Source: Rhodothermaceae bacterium
GTDB lineage: Bacteria > Bacteroidota > Rhodothermia > Rhodothermales > Rubricoccaceae
Reading direction: 5' to 3'
Length of the DNA: 38,581 nt
Assembly (NCBI GenBank): GCA_013003465.1
Contig: JABDIZ010000302.1
Span: 1-38,581, forward strand
Position numbers and translations under genes: made by a program. Shown piece after piece: positions 9,259 to 17,031 of the stretch (the stretch's first letter is position 1; every line of letters begins with the position of its first letter). The notes below the pieces were generated by a model. That model was not told the DNA's origin. It searched no databases and saw nothing but the letters and a program-made list of their open reading frames with translations.

Positions 9259-9837
9259 CTAGTCCAGTGCGCCGATGGTAACGTTTACGAAATCCGCCAG
9301 CGTGGGGCGGCCGGCGCCACTGCGGGCGAGCGTGCGGAGGCCATAGACGGCTCCGGCCAGAAAGCGGGCGAGGGCGAGGGCGTTCTTCGCCTTCGGAATC
9401 TCCCCGGCGCGCTGCGCCCGTCGGATCGTTTGCTCGAACGCCGCAATCATGGCATCGCGGCTCGCCTGCGTGACGGCATCGGTCTCTGGGTCGAGTGGCC
9501 CGCGCTCGATGGTGGCGTTGGTCATGAAACACCCCCAGCGGCCGTGCTGGTCTAGTGCTTCCTGCATCATCCGCTCGAAATGCCGCCGGATGCCCGCCTT
9601 CGGCGACGAGGCGTTCAGGTCGGCCAGCATCCGGCCCCCGGCGGCACGCCGGTATCGGTCGAGTGCGGCGAGGTAGAGGTGCTGCTTGTCGCCGAACGTC
9701 TCGTAGAGGCTGGAGCGGCTAAGGCCGAGGTGGTCCACGAGATCCTGAATAGACACGGACTCGTAGCCGCGCGCCCAGAACAGGTCGGCGGCGCGGTCGA
9801 GCACCTCAGCAGGATCGAACGATTTCGTGCGCGGCAT
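9259..9837 (-). CDS. TetR/AcrR family transcriptional regulator
   Basis: 'EVLDRAADLFWARGYESVSIQDLVDHLGLSRSSLYETFGDKQHLYLAALDRY' HTH. Confidence 0.95.
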   Translation of the reverse strand: MPRTKSFDPAEVLDRAADLFWARGYESVSIQDLVDHLGLSRSSLYETFGDKQHLYLAALDRYRRAAGGRMLADLNASSPKAGIRRHFERMMQEALDQHGRWGCFMTNATIERGPLDPETDAVTQASRDAMIAAFEQTIRRAQRAGEIPKAKNALALARFLAGAVYGLRTLARSGAGRPTLADFVNVTIGALD

Positions 9838-9958
9838 GGCTAGCGAGCGACCTTCTCCGATCTGGAACGGTGAGTCTTGCCGGAGGTTCGCGCGATGACA
9901 GGAAGGTGGCAGCCCTGCACGTTACCTTGCCGCGTTTGCCCATGCAATCCTCGACTTC

Positions 9959-10558
9959 GTGATCACCTACGTCTCCGGCTCGCTCGTCGAAAAACGTCCG
10001 ACGGAAGCCATCATCGATGTGCAGGGGCTCGGCTATCGCCTCCTCATTCCGGCCTCGTCGTTCGACAAGCTGCCCGCGGCAGGCAAACCGGCCAAGCTGC
10101 TTGCCACGTTCATCGTCCGCGAGGACAGCCAGACCCTCTACGGCTTCGCCAGCGACGCCGAGCGCACGATCTTCGAGACGATGATCGGGGTATCCGGCAT
10201 CGGCCCAAAGCTGGCCCTCGCAGCCCTCTCGGCCATGAGCCCCAACGAACTGCGCGACGTGGTGGTGGCGGGCGATGCAGCCATGCTGACTCGCATCCCT
10301 GGGGTGGGGAAGAAGACGGCCGAGCGCCTGATCGTGGAACTACGCGACCGCCTCGCCAACCTGGACGGGCTCGAACCACTTGGCGCGCTGGGCGGCGACG
10401 GAGCGATGGCTCAGGCCCGTGCTGACGCGCGCGCCGGGCTTGAATCGCTCGGCCTCAGCCGGGCCGAGGCCGAGAAGCGGCTCCGCAAGGCGCTGCGCGA
10501 GCACGCCGGGGTGCAATCGGCCGAGGAGTTGATTCGGCTCGCCCTCCGGCAGAGCTGA
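9959..10558 (+). CDS. ruvA: Holliday junction branch migration protein RuvA
   Basis: GTG start; 'ITYVSGSLVEKRPTEAIIDVQGLGYRLLIP', HhH 'GVSGIGPKLALAALS' and 'IPGVGKKTAERLIVELRDRL'. Confidence 0.97.
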   Translation: MITYVSGSLVEKRPTEAIIDVQGLGYRLLIPASSFDKLPAAGKPAKLLATFIVREDSQTLYGFASDAERTIFETMIGVSGIGPKLALAALSAMSPNELRDVVVAGDAAMLTRIPGVGKKTAERLIVELRDRLANLDGLEPLGALGGDGAMAQARADARAGLESLGLSRAEAEKRLRKALREHAGVQSAEELIRLALRQS

Positions 10559-10703
10559 GTAACCGTTCTAGGTCGTAGTTCCATTCAACCGAATCGGCGC
10601 GGGCGTGGGGATTCAGTGAAACGCCCCGCGCGGCAGGCTCGGTAACATTGGCGTAATCGGACGGGGGTAGGTTGCGCCTCTGTCCTGCCTCCCACGCTGG
10701 TCC

Positions 10704-11423
10704 ATGTCCGCTGCGCCCGATCCGGCCTCTGGCCCCACCTCCGAGCCCACGGTCCTGCTCGTAGACGATGAGCCCGATCTGCTGGAGCTCCTCAGCTACT
10801 CGCTCGAACGCGACGGCTTCCGCGTGCTGATTGCCCGCGACGGCGTCGAGGGGCTGCGGATGGCCGAGGACGAGACGCCGGATGTGATCGTGCTGGACAT
10901 CATGATGCCGAAGATGGACGGTGTGGCCGTGTGTGAGCACCTCCGCGAGGATGCGCGGCTGCGCCTGACGCCCATCCTGATGCTCACCGCGCGCACGAGC
11001 GAGCGCGACGAGATTGCCGGGCTCGAAGCGGGTGCCGACGACTATCTGCCCAAGCCGATCTCGCCGAAGCTGTTCGTCAGCCGTGTACGGGCCCTGGTCC
11101 GACGCAGTGCACGGGAAGAGTCGGCCTCTACCGCGCTCCTGCGCGCGCACGATCTGCTGATCGACCGGGAGCGCTACGTCGTGGAGCGCAGCGAGGAAAC
11201 GCATCGGCTGCCGCGCAAGGAGTTCGAATTGCTCTACTTCCTGGCCTCGCACCCGGGCCGCGTCTTCACGCGCGAAGAACTCCTCGACAGCGTGTGGGGG
11301 ACCAACGTGTACGTCGTGGACCGGACGGTAGACGTGCACGTGCGCAAGATCCGCGAGAAGCTGGGCAGCGCGTACATCGAAACGGTGAAGGGCGTCGGCT
11401 ACACATTCGCCGAGGCGCTCTAG
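10704..11423 (+). CDS. OmpR/PhoB-type response regulator
   Basis: 'TVLLVDDEPDLLELLSYSLERDGF', 'DVIVLDIMMPKMDG', C-terminal wHTH 'REELLDSVWGTNVYVVDRTVDVHVRKIREKLG'. Confidence 0.96.
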   Translation: MSAAPDPASGPTSEPTVLLVDDEPDLLELLSYSLERDGFRVLIARDGVEGLRMAEDETPDVIVLDIMMPKMDGVAVCEHLREDARLRLTPILMLTARTSERDEIAGLEAGADDYLPKPISPKLFVSRVRALVRRSAREESASTALLRAHDLLIDRERYVVERSEETHRLPRKEFELLYFLASHPGRVFTREELLDSVWGTNVYVVDRTVDVHVRKIREKLGSAYIETVKGVGYTFAEAL

Positions 11424-11465
11424 CCCAGCACGGGGTATCATAGCGCGCCTTCTGCCCCAATCCCT

Positions 11466-12557
11466 ATGGCTGCCGTACGCCCCTTCAACCGACTCGCGCT
11501 GCGCATCGCGATGGCGGTAGCCGGAGCGGTGGCCGGACTGGCGCTGCTGCTGCTCATCATTCCGCTCCCGGGCTGGATGCAAGCCTTCGTCCTGGGCGTC
11601 GGCGCCGCCGCGGCAGCTTACCTCGCTGCGACGAGTATGGTCGCGCGCCGTCTGGAACTGGCCCGGGCGACCCTCCGCGAGGCGCGCAAACGCCGCTTCG
11701 AGGGGCTCGCGCACCTGAAACGAACCGACCAGCGTGATGAACTGGATGCCCTGATCCAGCAAGCGTATCGGGCCGGTCGCGCGCTTCAGCAGGAGATCGA
11801 ACGGCTGGAGCAACTGGAGAACTACCGCCGCGAGTACCTCGGCGACGTGAGCCATGAACTCCGTACGCCCATCTTTGCCGTCTCGGGCTTCGCGGAGTCG
11901 CTCCTCGACGGCGCCCTGGACGACGAAGGCGTACGGCGGCGCTTCGTCGAGAAGATCCTCTCCAACGCCCACCGCCTAGACGCGCTGACCCGCGACCTCG
12001 CTGAGATCGCTCGCATCGAAACGGGCGAGTTGCAGATGACGATGGAGCCCATCAATCTGTGCGAGCTGATTCAGGAAACGGTCGAGTCGTTGGAGATGAG
12101 GGCGCAGGATCGCGATGTCGTGCTCCGTGCGCAACTCTCTGCGACGTTGCCCGCCGTCCTCGGAGACCGCGATCGGCTTCGGCAGGTGCTGGCCAACCTT
12201 GTAGAAAACGCGATCAAGTACAACGAGCCCGGTGGACATGTGGAGGTCACGGCGCGCCTCCAACCCGACGAACGCTCTGTGCGGGTGGCGGTGGTGGACA
12301 ACGGCCTGGGCATCCCGCCAGAGGTACTCCCTCGGCTCACGGAGCGCTTCTTCCGGGTGGACAAGAGCCGCTCGCGCGAGCAGGGCGGCACCGGCCTTGG
12401 CCTCGCCATCGTCAAGCATATCCTCGAAGCGCACGGGCAGCGCCTGGCCATCGAGAGCCGCTCGGGCTACGGCTCCACCTTCGCGTTCACGCTGCCCGCC
12501 GTGGAACGCACGCAGCAGACACCGCTCCTGCAAGACCCCAAGAATATCCCGGAATGA
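11466..12557 (+). CDS. PhoR-like sensor histidine kinase
   Basis: Two N-terminal TM stretches; H-box 'LGDVSHELRTPIFAVSGFAESLLDGAL', N/G boxes 'NLVENAIKYNEPGG', 'VVDNGLGIPPE', 'GGTGLGLAIVKHI'. Confidence 0.96.
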   Translation: MAAVRPFNRLALRIAMAVAGAVAGLALLLLIIPLPGWMQAFVLGVGAAAAAYLAATSMVARRLELARATLREARKRRFEGLAHLKRTDQRDELDALIQQAYRAGRALQQEIERLEQLENYRREYLGDVSHELRTPIFAVSGFAESLLDGALDDEGVRRRFVEKILSNAHRLDALTRDLAEIARIETGELQMTMEPINLCELIQETVESLEMRAQDRDVVLRAQLSATLPAVLGDRDRLRQVLANLVENAIKYNEPGGHVEVTARLQPDERSVRVAVVDNGLGIPPEVLPRLTERFFRVDKSRSREQGGTGLGLAIVKHILEAHGQRLAIESRSGYGSTFAFTLPAVERTQQTPLLQDPKNIPE

Positions 12558-12611
12558 CGTGAGCGCGGAACCCCTGGAACCCTGGCGGCGGTATGAGCGG
12601 CCCTCCCGCTA

Positions 12612-13085
12612 GTGCCTGATCCTGTGCATCTTTCCGAACTCATCCATCAGCCTCAGTTCTCCTCGGCTGCCCAAGAGGCGCTTCTCAACGTGTTGGTCAC
12701 AGAGTCGTGGGTGACGAGCGAGTTTGCAGCCACGCTGGCTCCACTGGAGATCACGCCCGCCCAGTACAACGTGCTACGCATCCTGCGCGGCACCCACCCA
12801 CGCCCGCAGACCTGCTCGGACATCGCCGAGCGTCTCTTGGACCGGACCCCGGACGTGACGCGGCTGCTGGTTCGCCTCGAACGGGCAGCCCTCATCGCCC
12901 GCTGCCGAGCCGAGCATGACCGCCGCGTCGTCGAGGTCTCGATTACCGACAAGGGCCTCGACCTCCTCAGCCGCCTCGACGACCCGATGGATCAGGCCAT
13001 TGGGCGGCTGACGCGTCACCTCTCTGACGAGGAGCTCCAGACGCTATCCAGCCTCCTGGACCGGCTGCGTACCGATCAGGAGTAA
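12612..13085 (+). CDS. MarR family transcriptional regulator
   Basis: GTG start; 'LEITPAQYNVLRILRGTHPRPQTCSDIAERLLDRTPDVTRLLVRLERAALIARCRAEHDRRVVEVSITDKG'. Confidence 0.95.
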   Translation: MPDPVHLSELIHQPQFSSAAQEALLNVLVTESWVTSEFAATLAPLEITPAQYNVLRILRGTHPRPQTCSDIAERLLDRTPDVTRLLVRLERAALIARCRAEHDRRVVEVSITDKGLDLLSRLDDPMDQAIGRLTRHLSDEELQTLSSLLDRLRTDQE

Positions 13086-13110
13086 GACCCGATACGCAGC
13101 GTCAGCGGGA

Positions 13111-13599
13111 CTACCAGCGCGGCGTCAACTCGGAGATGTAGACTGTCGCGCGGGCGCCGGAGTCGTTCCGGTCGTACGTACCCACCCAGATGTTGTAGTT
13201 GCCCGTGGATGGGTTGGGCAAGACCACAGCGGGGTTACTCCCCTCGTAATCGTCGCTGCAGTGCCAGTTGCCGTTGGCATCATTGACGAGCAGCGTCGTG
13301 TCAGTGCCGGAGACGACGTAGATGTAGAGGCGGCTGCGGCCTGCCTCATAGTTGAGGTCTACGTCTGGCTGGGCGTTGTTGATGTACCCGGCACAGCCGC
13401 TCCCCGAGATCGCATTGCGGTCCGCGCCCCCGGCACGAATAGAAACCGTGTGCGGGTCCGGTGAAAAGCCCGCCTGCAGGTTGACGGTCCCGAACATGGG
13501 CTGTGCACGCCAGTCGGGCTGTGCCTGCGCCGTGCTGGCGGCCAGCATCAGACCCAGCATGAGCAGGGCCAAGCGCATCGGGTTGGTAAACATCGTCAT
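13111..13599 (-). CDS. Secreted protein, single PPC-like repeat module (array member A)
   Basis: Signal MTMFTNPMRLALLMLGLMLAASTAQAQ; 'GTVNLQAGFSPDPHTVSIRAGGADRNAISGSGCAGYINNAQPDVDLNYEAG..LYIYVVSGTDTTLLVNDANGNWHCSDD..YNIWVGTYDRNDSGARATVYISE'. Confidence 0.85.
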   Translation of the reverse strand: MTMFTNPMRLALLMLGLMLAASTAQAQPDWRAQPMFGTVNLQAGFSPDPHTVSIRAGGADRNAISGSGCAGYINNAQPDVDLNYEAGRSRLYIYVVSGTDTTLLVNDANGNWHCSDDYEGSNPAVVLPNPSTGNYNIWVGTYDRNDSGARATVYISELTPRW

Positions 13600-13648
13600 G
13601 GGTTCACAGGAGGATGGTAGGGGAGTGCTCCAGTGTGTCAGGAACGCA

Positions 13649-13682
13649 CAAAGTACGCTGAGCATCCGAAAGCCCCAACAAA
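13649..13682 (-). promoter_or_regulatory. Candidate promoter of array member A
   Basis: Minus strand TTTGTTGGGG-N17-TACTTTG, ~50 nt upstream of the ATG; resembles Bacteroidota -33 TTTG / -7 TAnnTTTG but not exact. Confidence 0.4.
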
Positions 13683-13747
13683 GCCAGTGCCACAGCGCTT
13701 CCGTGGGCCAAGCCCTTCCGTGGTCCTGCGGTTGCTACAAATAGTAG

Positions 13748-13781
13748 CCGCCCGGCGTCCGTTTCACGGGACACCGGGCGG
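13748..13781 (-). terminator. Stem-loop downstream of array member B
   Basis: CCGCCCGGCGTCC / GGACACCGGGCGG 13-bp stem (one G-T pair), loop gtttcacg; just past the stop of the 13813-15165 gene; weak T-tract. Confidence 0.55.
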
Positions 13782-13812
13782 GTTTCACGCTCGAATCGGG
13801 GGAAACCGCGTG

Positions 13813-15165
13813 TTATCGCGGATCGGACTCTGACACGTGCACCGTGGCGCTCGCGCCCGCATTGTCCTGCGAATACGCGCCCACCCAGACGTTGTAGAGG
13901 CCACCCGGCGGGTCCTCAACAACGATGGCCGGGTTGCGGCCCAACTCGTCGTCGCTGCAGAGCCAATTCCCGTCGGGGAGGCTGATCAGCAGCGTGGTGT
14001 CGATCTCAGAGTCGAGGTAGAAAGCGAGTGTGCTGCCCCCTTCGCCGTACATGACGTTCATCGTCGGCGCGGCGGCATCGATACTCCCCGCACAGCCCGG
14101 GCCGTTGACCGGCATGCCATCGCCGCCGCCCGCTTCCACCGTGACATCGTGCGGATCCGGGAGAAAGCCGGGAGCAAGCGACAGGGTGCCATGCGAGGGC
14201 GCGGCAAAGACACTCAGCTCCTCGCCACCGCTGTACTCGAAGTCCATGTCCGCATCGAAGTCATCAATGCTTTCAGCCGTAGGGCCTTCAACTTCGGAGA
14301 AGTACAACGTAGCCGGTACATCGGCGTCACCCTGCGAGCGCGACGCGAAGGTGCCTACCCAGACGGCGTAGCGACCCGTGGTCGGCTCATCCAGTACGAG
14401 TCCCGGGTTGAGGTCAGCTGCGTCGTCGTTGCAAAGCACATCGCCCTCGGGCGTGATGACGGTGAGGGTCAGGTCATCGCCCTCGGCAGCATCGGCGTAG
14501 ATGTAGAGCGGCAGGCTGCCATCGGTTTCGAGGACGAGGGCGGCATCGGGCGCGAAACTGTCCACATAGCCGTTGCATCCGTCGTAGGGAACGAGGTCCG
14601 CGCCCCCCGCCGTCACGTCGACGCTGTGCGGATCGGGCTCGAAGCCAGAGTCGAGGTGGATCGAGGCATCCGCAGGAGCGGCGTCTACCATCATCTCGGC
14701 CTCCTCGAACTCAGACATGTAGAGCGTGGCGGAGCCTTCACCGACCGCGCTGTAGCTGCCCACCCAGATGTCGTAGAGGCCTTCTTGGGGATCGTCAATC
14801 AGCAGATCCGGGTCGAGGCTGTTGCCGTCGTCGTTGCAGATCCACGAGCCATCTGGCAGGTTGACGAGGAGCACGGTGTCGGTCGAAGAGCGGACGTAGA
14901 GGTGGAGCGGCAGCACACTGTCCGTCTCGAACTGGAGATCGACATCGGGGGCAACCTGGAACGTGCCGGGGCACCCCGCCTCCGCGGGCGCTTCCACGCC
15001 GTCGCTTCCGAGGGTGACCTCAACCGTGTGCGGGTCAGGCGTGAAGCCGGAGGTGAGCGAAACCGTTCCGAACGTCGGGACGAGCGCAGGATTGGGCTGC
15101 GCGGCAGCGGTAGAGACGGTGAGCACCAGCACGCCGAGGCCGAGCAGAGTCAGAAAGCGAGACAT
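13813..15165 (-). CDS. Secreted protein with three PPC-like repeat modules (array member B)
   Basis: Signal MSRFLTLLGLGVLVLTVSTAAAQ; three repeats: 'GTVSLTSGFTPDPHTVEV', 'IHLDSGFEPDPHSVDVTAGG', 'GTLSLAPGFLPDPHDVTVEAGG', each with D(T/D)xLL / NDD / WVGxxS / LYxSE signatures. Confidence 0.85.
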   Translation of the reverse strand: MSRFLTLLGLGVLVLTVSTAAAQPNPALVPTFGTVSLTSGFTPDPHTVEVTLGSDGVEAPAEAGCPGTFQVAPDVDLQFETDSVLPLHLYVRSSTDTVLLVNLPDGSWICNDDGNSLDPDLLIDDPQEGLYDIWVGSYSAVGEGSATLYMSEFEEAEMMVDAAPADASIHLDSGFEPDPHSVDVTAGGADLVPYDGCNGYVDSFAPDAALVLETDGSLPLYIYADAAEGDDLTLTVITPEGDVLCNDDAADLNPGLVLDEPTTGRYAVWVGTFASRSQGDADVPATLYFSEVEGPTAESIDDFDADMDFEYSGGEELSVFAAPSHGTLSLAPGFLPDPHDVTVEAGGGDGMPVNGPGCAGSIDAAAPTMNVMYGEGGSTLAFYLDSEIDTTLLISLPDGNWLCSDDELGRNPAIVVEDPPGGLYNVWVGAYSQDNAGASATVHVSESDPR

Positions 15166-15197
15166 GAAGCGGTAGGGCGGATAAGGGGAAGGAAGGA

Positions 15198-15235
15198 CAG
15201 AAGGTAGCAGCCCACCCCGTACGGCTCCAACGAAA
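15198..15235 (-). promoter_or_regulatory. Candidate promoter of array member B
   Basis: Minus strand TTTCGTTGGAG-N18-TACCTTCTG, ~33 nt upstream of the ATG. Confidence 0.35.
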
Positions 15236-15310
15236 CGGGGATGCAGCCCCGGCGAAAACGCGGCGCCCGCCCGTCTTCGCATGGGGCCCTCACCTCTACA
15301 CGGATCGGCA

Positions 15311-16210
15311 CTAGCGCGGGTCGATCTCCGAGATATACAGCGAGGCAGGGGCGAGATCATCACCGTAGGTCCCCACCCAAATGTCATAGCGGCCGGCCGG
15401 GGCATTCGGGATCACCACGATGGGGTCGCCGTCGCCGTAGCTGTCGTCATCGCACAGCCATGAGCCGGTGGCGGTGTTGATGAGCAGCGTCGTGTCGTCG
15501 CCGGAGATGGCATAGATGTACAGATCCGAGTCGCCGCTGGTGGCGTAGCGGAACTTGACATCGGGCGCGTTGGCCACGTAGCCGTACGAACAGCCGCCCA
15601 CGTTCACATCCACCGAGCCCCCTGCGGTCAGCTCGACTTCGCTGGGATCGGGCAGAAACCCTTCATCCAGCTCGACAAACCCGAAGGTCGGCTCGAGCGA
15701 GAGATCCGGCGCCTGCCCACCGGTGTAGCCACTTGCACCATCGCCACTGTCTCGCGGGTCGATCTCCGAGAGGTAGAGGGTTGCTGGAGACAGTTCGTCG
15801 CTGTAGGTCCCGATCCAGATATCGTAGCGCCCGGCCGGGGCATTCGGGATCACCACGATGGGGTCACCGTCGCCGTAGCTGTCGTCATCGCACAGCCATG
15901 AGCCATTGGGCGTGTTGATGAGCAGCGTCGTGTCGTCGCCGGAGATACCGTAGATGTAGAGGTTGGAGCCCCCGCTGGTGGCGTAGCGGAACTTGACATC
16001 GGGCGCGTTGGCCACGTAGCCATACGAACAGCCGCCCACGTTCACGTCGATCGACCCGCCGGCCGTCAACTCCACATCGTAGGGGTCCGGGAGAAACCCC
16101 TCGTCGAGATCCACATCGCCATAGGTGGCTTGAAGGGTAAAGTCCTGAGCCGAGATCGGCGCAGCCCACACGAGCACGCAGAGGACGAGGACAAGCAAAC
16201 GGGTTAACAT
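15311..16210 (-). CDS. Secreted protein with two nearly identical PPC-like modules (array member C)
   Basis: Signal MLTRLLVLVLCVLVWAAPISAQ; 'DEGFLPDPYDVELTAGGSIDVNVGGCSYGYVANAPDVKFRYATSG' and 'DEGFLPDPSEVELTAGGSVDVNVGGCSYGYVANAPDVKFRYATSG'. Confidence 0.87.
   Translation of the reverse strand: MLTRLLVLVLCVLVWAAPISAQDFTLQATYGDVDLDEGFLPDPYDVELTAGGSIDVNVGGCSYGYVANAPDVKFRYATSGGSNLYIYGISGDDTTLLINTPNGSWLCDDDSYGDGDPIVVIPNAPAGRYDIWIGTYSDELSPATLYLSEIDPRDSGDGASGYTGGQAPDLSLEPTFGFVELDEGFLPDPSEVELTAGGSVDVNVGGCSYGYVANAPDVKFRYATSGDSDLYIYAISGDDTTLLINTATGSWLCDDDSYGDGDPIVVIPNAPAGRYDIWVGTYGDDLAPASLYISEIDPR
15402..15640 (-). repeat. Intragenic direct repeat, copy 1 (module unit)
   Basis: gcattcgggatcaccacgatggggtc(g/a)ccgtcgccgtagctgtcgtcatcgcacagccatgagcc.. 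recurs at 15840 with 438-nt (146-codon) offset. Confidence 0.8.
15840..16078 (-). repeat. Intragenic direct repeat, copy 2 (module unit)
   Basis: Near-identical DNA to 15402-15640, offset 438 nt; a more diverged third copy begins near 16440 in the next gene. Confidence 0.8.
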
Positions 16211-16239
16211 CGGCACGATGGAGTTGGGAGCAGGTCTGG

Positions 16240-16276
16240 CGAAGATAGGCGACTGATGAGCACAACCCCAACCAAA
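16240..16276 (-). promoter_or_regulatory. Candidate promoter of array member C
   Basis: Minus strand TTTGGTTGGGG-N18-TATCTTCG (7/8 to TAnnTTTG), ~30 nt upstream of the ATG. Confidence 0.4.
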
Positions 16277-16297
16277 CCAGACGCTAACGGAAACAAA

Positions 16298-16327
16298 CAC
16301 GGCACCCCGCACAGGCGGAGTGCCGTG
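16298..16327 (-). terminator. Intrinsic-type terminator of array member D
   Basis: CACGGCACCCCGC acag GCGGAGTGCCGTG 13-bp stem (one G-T), followed on the minus strand by TTTGTTTCC. Confidence 0.7.
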
Positions 16328-16347
16328 AAGCGCAGAAACCGGCGCAC

Positions 16348-16812
16348 CTAGCGGGGGTCGATCTCGGAGATGTAGAGCGAGGACGCTGCGAGTTCGTCGC
16401 CGTAGGTCCCGACCCAGATGTTGTAGAGGCCGCTAGGCGCGTTGCGGATCACCACGATGGGGTCGCCGTCGCCGTAGCTGTCGTCGTCACAGGCCCACGA
16501 GCCGTTGGGCGTGTTGATGAGCAGCGTCGTGTCGTCGCCGGAGATGCCGTAGATGTAGAGGTCGGAGTCCCCGCTGGTGGTATAGTAGAAGTCTACGTCG
16601 GGCGCATCGGCCACGTAGCCGTAGGAGCACGTGCCGAGGTCAACCTCAATGGAGCCGCCGGCAGTGAGTTCGATCAAGTGCGGATCGGGTAGGAAACCCT
16701 CCTCGAGGCTGACGTCGCCGTAGGTCGGGTCGAGGGTGTAATCCTGCGCCTGCACCGTGGGGGCAACGTAGACGAGAAGCGTGAAGGCGAGGAGCGCGAT
16801 GGAAAGGCGCAT
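16348..16812 (-). CDS. Secreted protein, single PPC-like module (array member D)
   Basis: Signal MRLSIALLAFTLLVYVAPTVQAQ; 'YGDVSLEEGFLPDPHLIELTAGGSIEVDLGTCSYGYVADAPDVDFYYTTSG..DTTLLINTPNGSWACDDDSYGDGDPIVVIRNAPSGLYNIWVGTYGDELAASSLYISEIDPR'. Confidence 0.87.
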   Translation of the reverse strand: MRLSIALLAFTLLVYVAPTVQAQDYTLDPTYGDVSLEEGFLPDPHLIELTAGGSIEVDLGTCSYGYVADAPDVDFYYTTSGDSDLYIYGISGDDTTLLINTPNGSWACDDDSYGDGDPIVVIRNAPSGLYNIWVGTYGDELAASSLYISEIDPR

Positions 16813-16949
16813 GACAGACGAAGGTGTGTGAGAGACAACGAGGAAGGTCGAGGCAACGCCCCAAGGTAGACGCCACGTCCGGCCACAAGCAAGGGATGTT
16901 CCAGCCTTCTCGAGCGTCCTCCCTCGGGCTAAAGACCCATAATAGAAGT

Positions 16950-16973
16950 GCCCGGCTTCCGCGGAAGCCGGGC
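16950..16973 (-). terminator. 24-nt perfect palindrome stem-loop downstream of ilvE
   Basis: GCCCGGCTTCCGCGGAAGCCGGGC, followed on the minus strand by ACTTCTATTATGG; ~60 nt past the ilvE stop. Confidence 0.55.
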
Positions 16974-17031
16974 GCACATACGCGGCACACTGCTACGGAA
17001 AGCAGACGCCGACGCCACCGCGTTGTCCTGA

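Noticed and set aside
10559-10703. Possible Pho-box-like direct repeats upstream of the response regulator (GTAACATTGGCGTAATC)
   Set aside because: Too degenerate to support; phosphate role of the PhoB/PhoR-like pair cannot be established from the sequence alone.
10455-11972. 505-aa minus-strand ORF
   Set aside because: Antisense to the two-component system genes.
13837-15207. 456-aa plus-strand ORF antisense to array member B
   Set aside because: Shadow ORF of the high-GC minus-strand gene; Arg/Val/Glu-rich with no recognisable domain, while the minus strand has a signal peptide and clear repeats.
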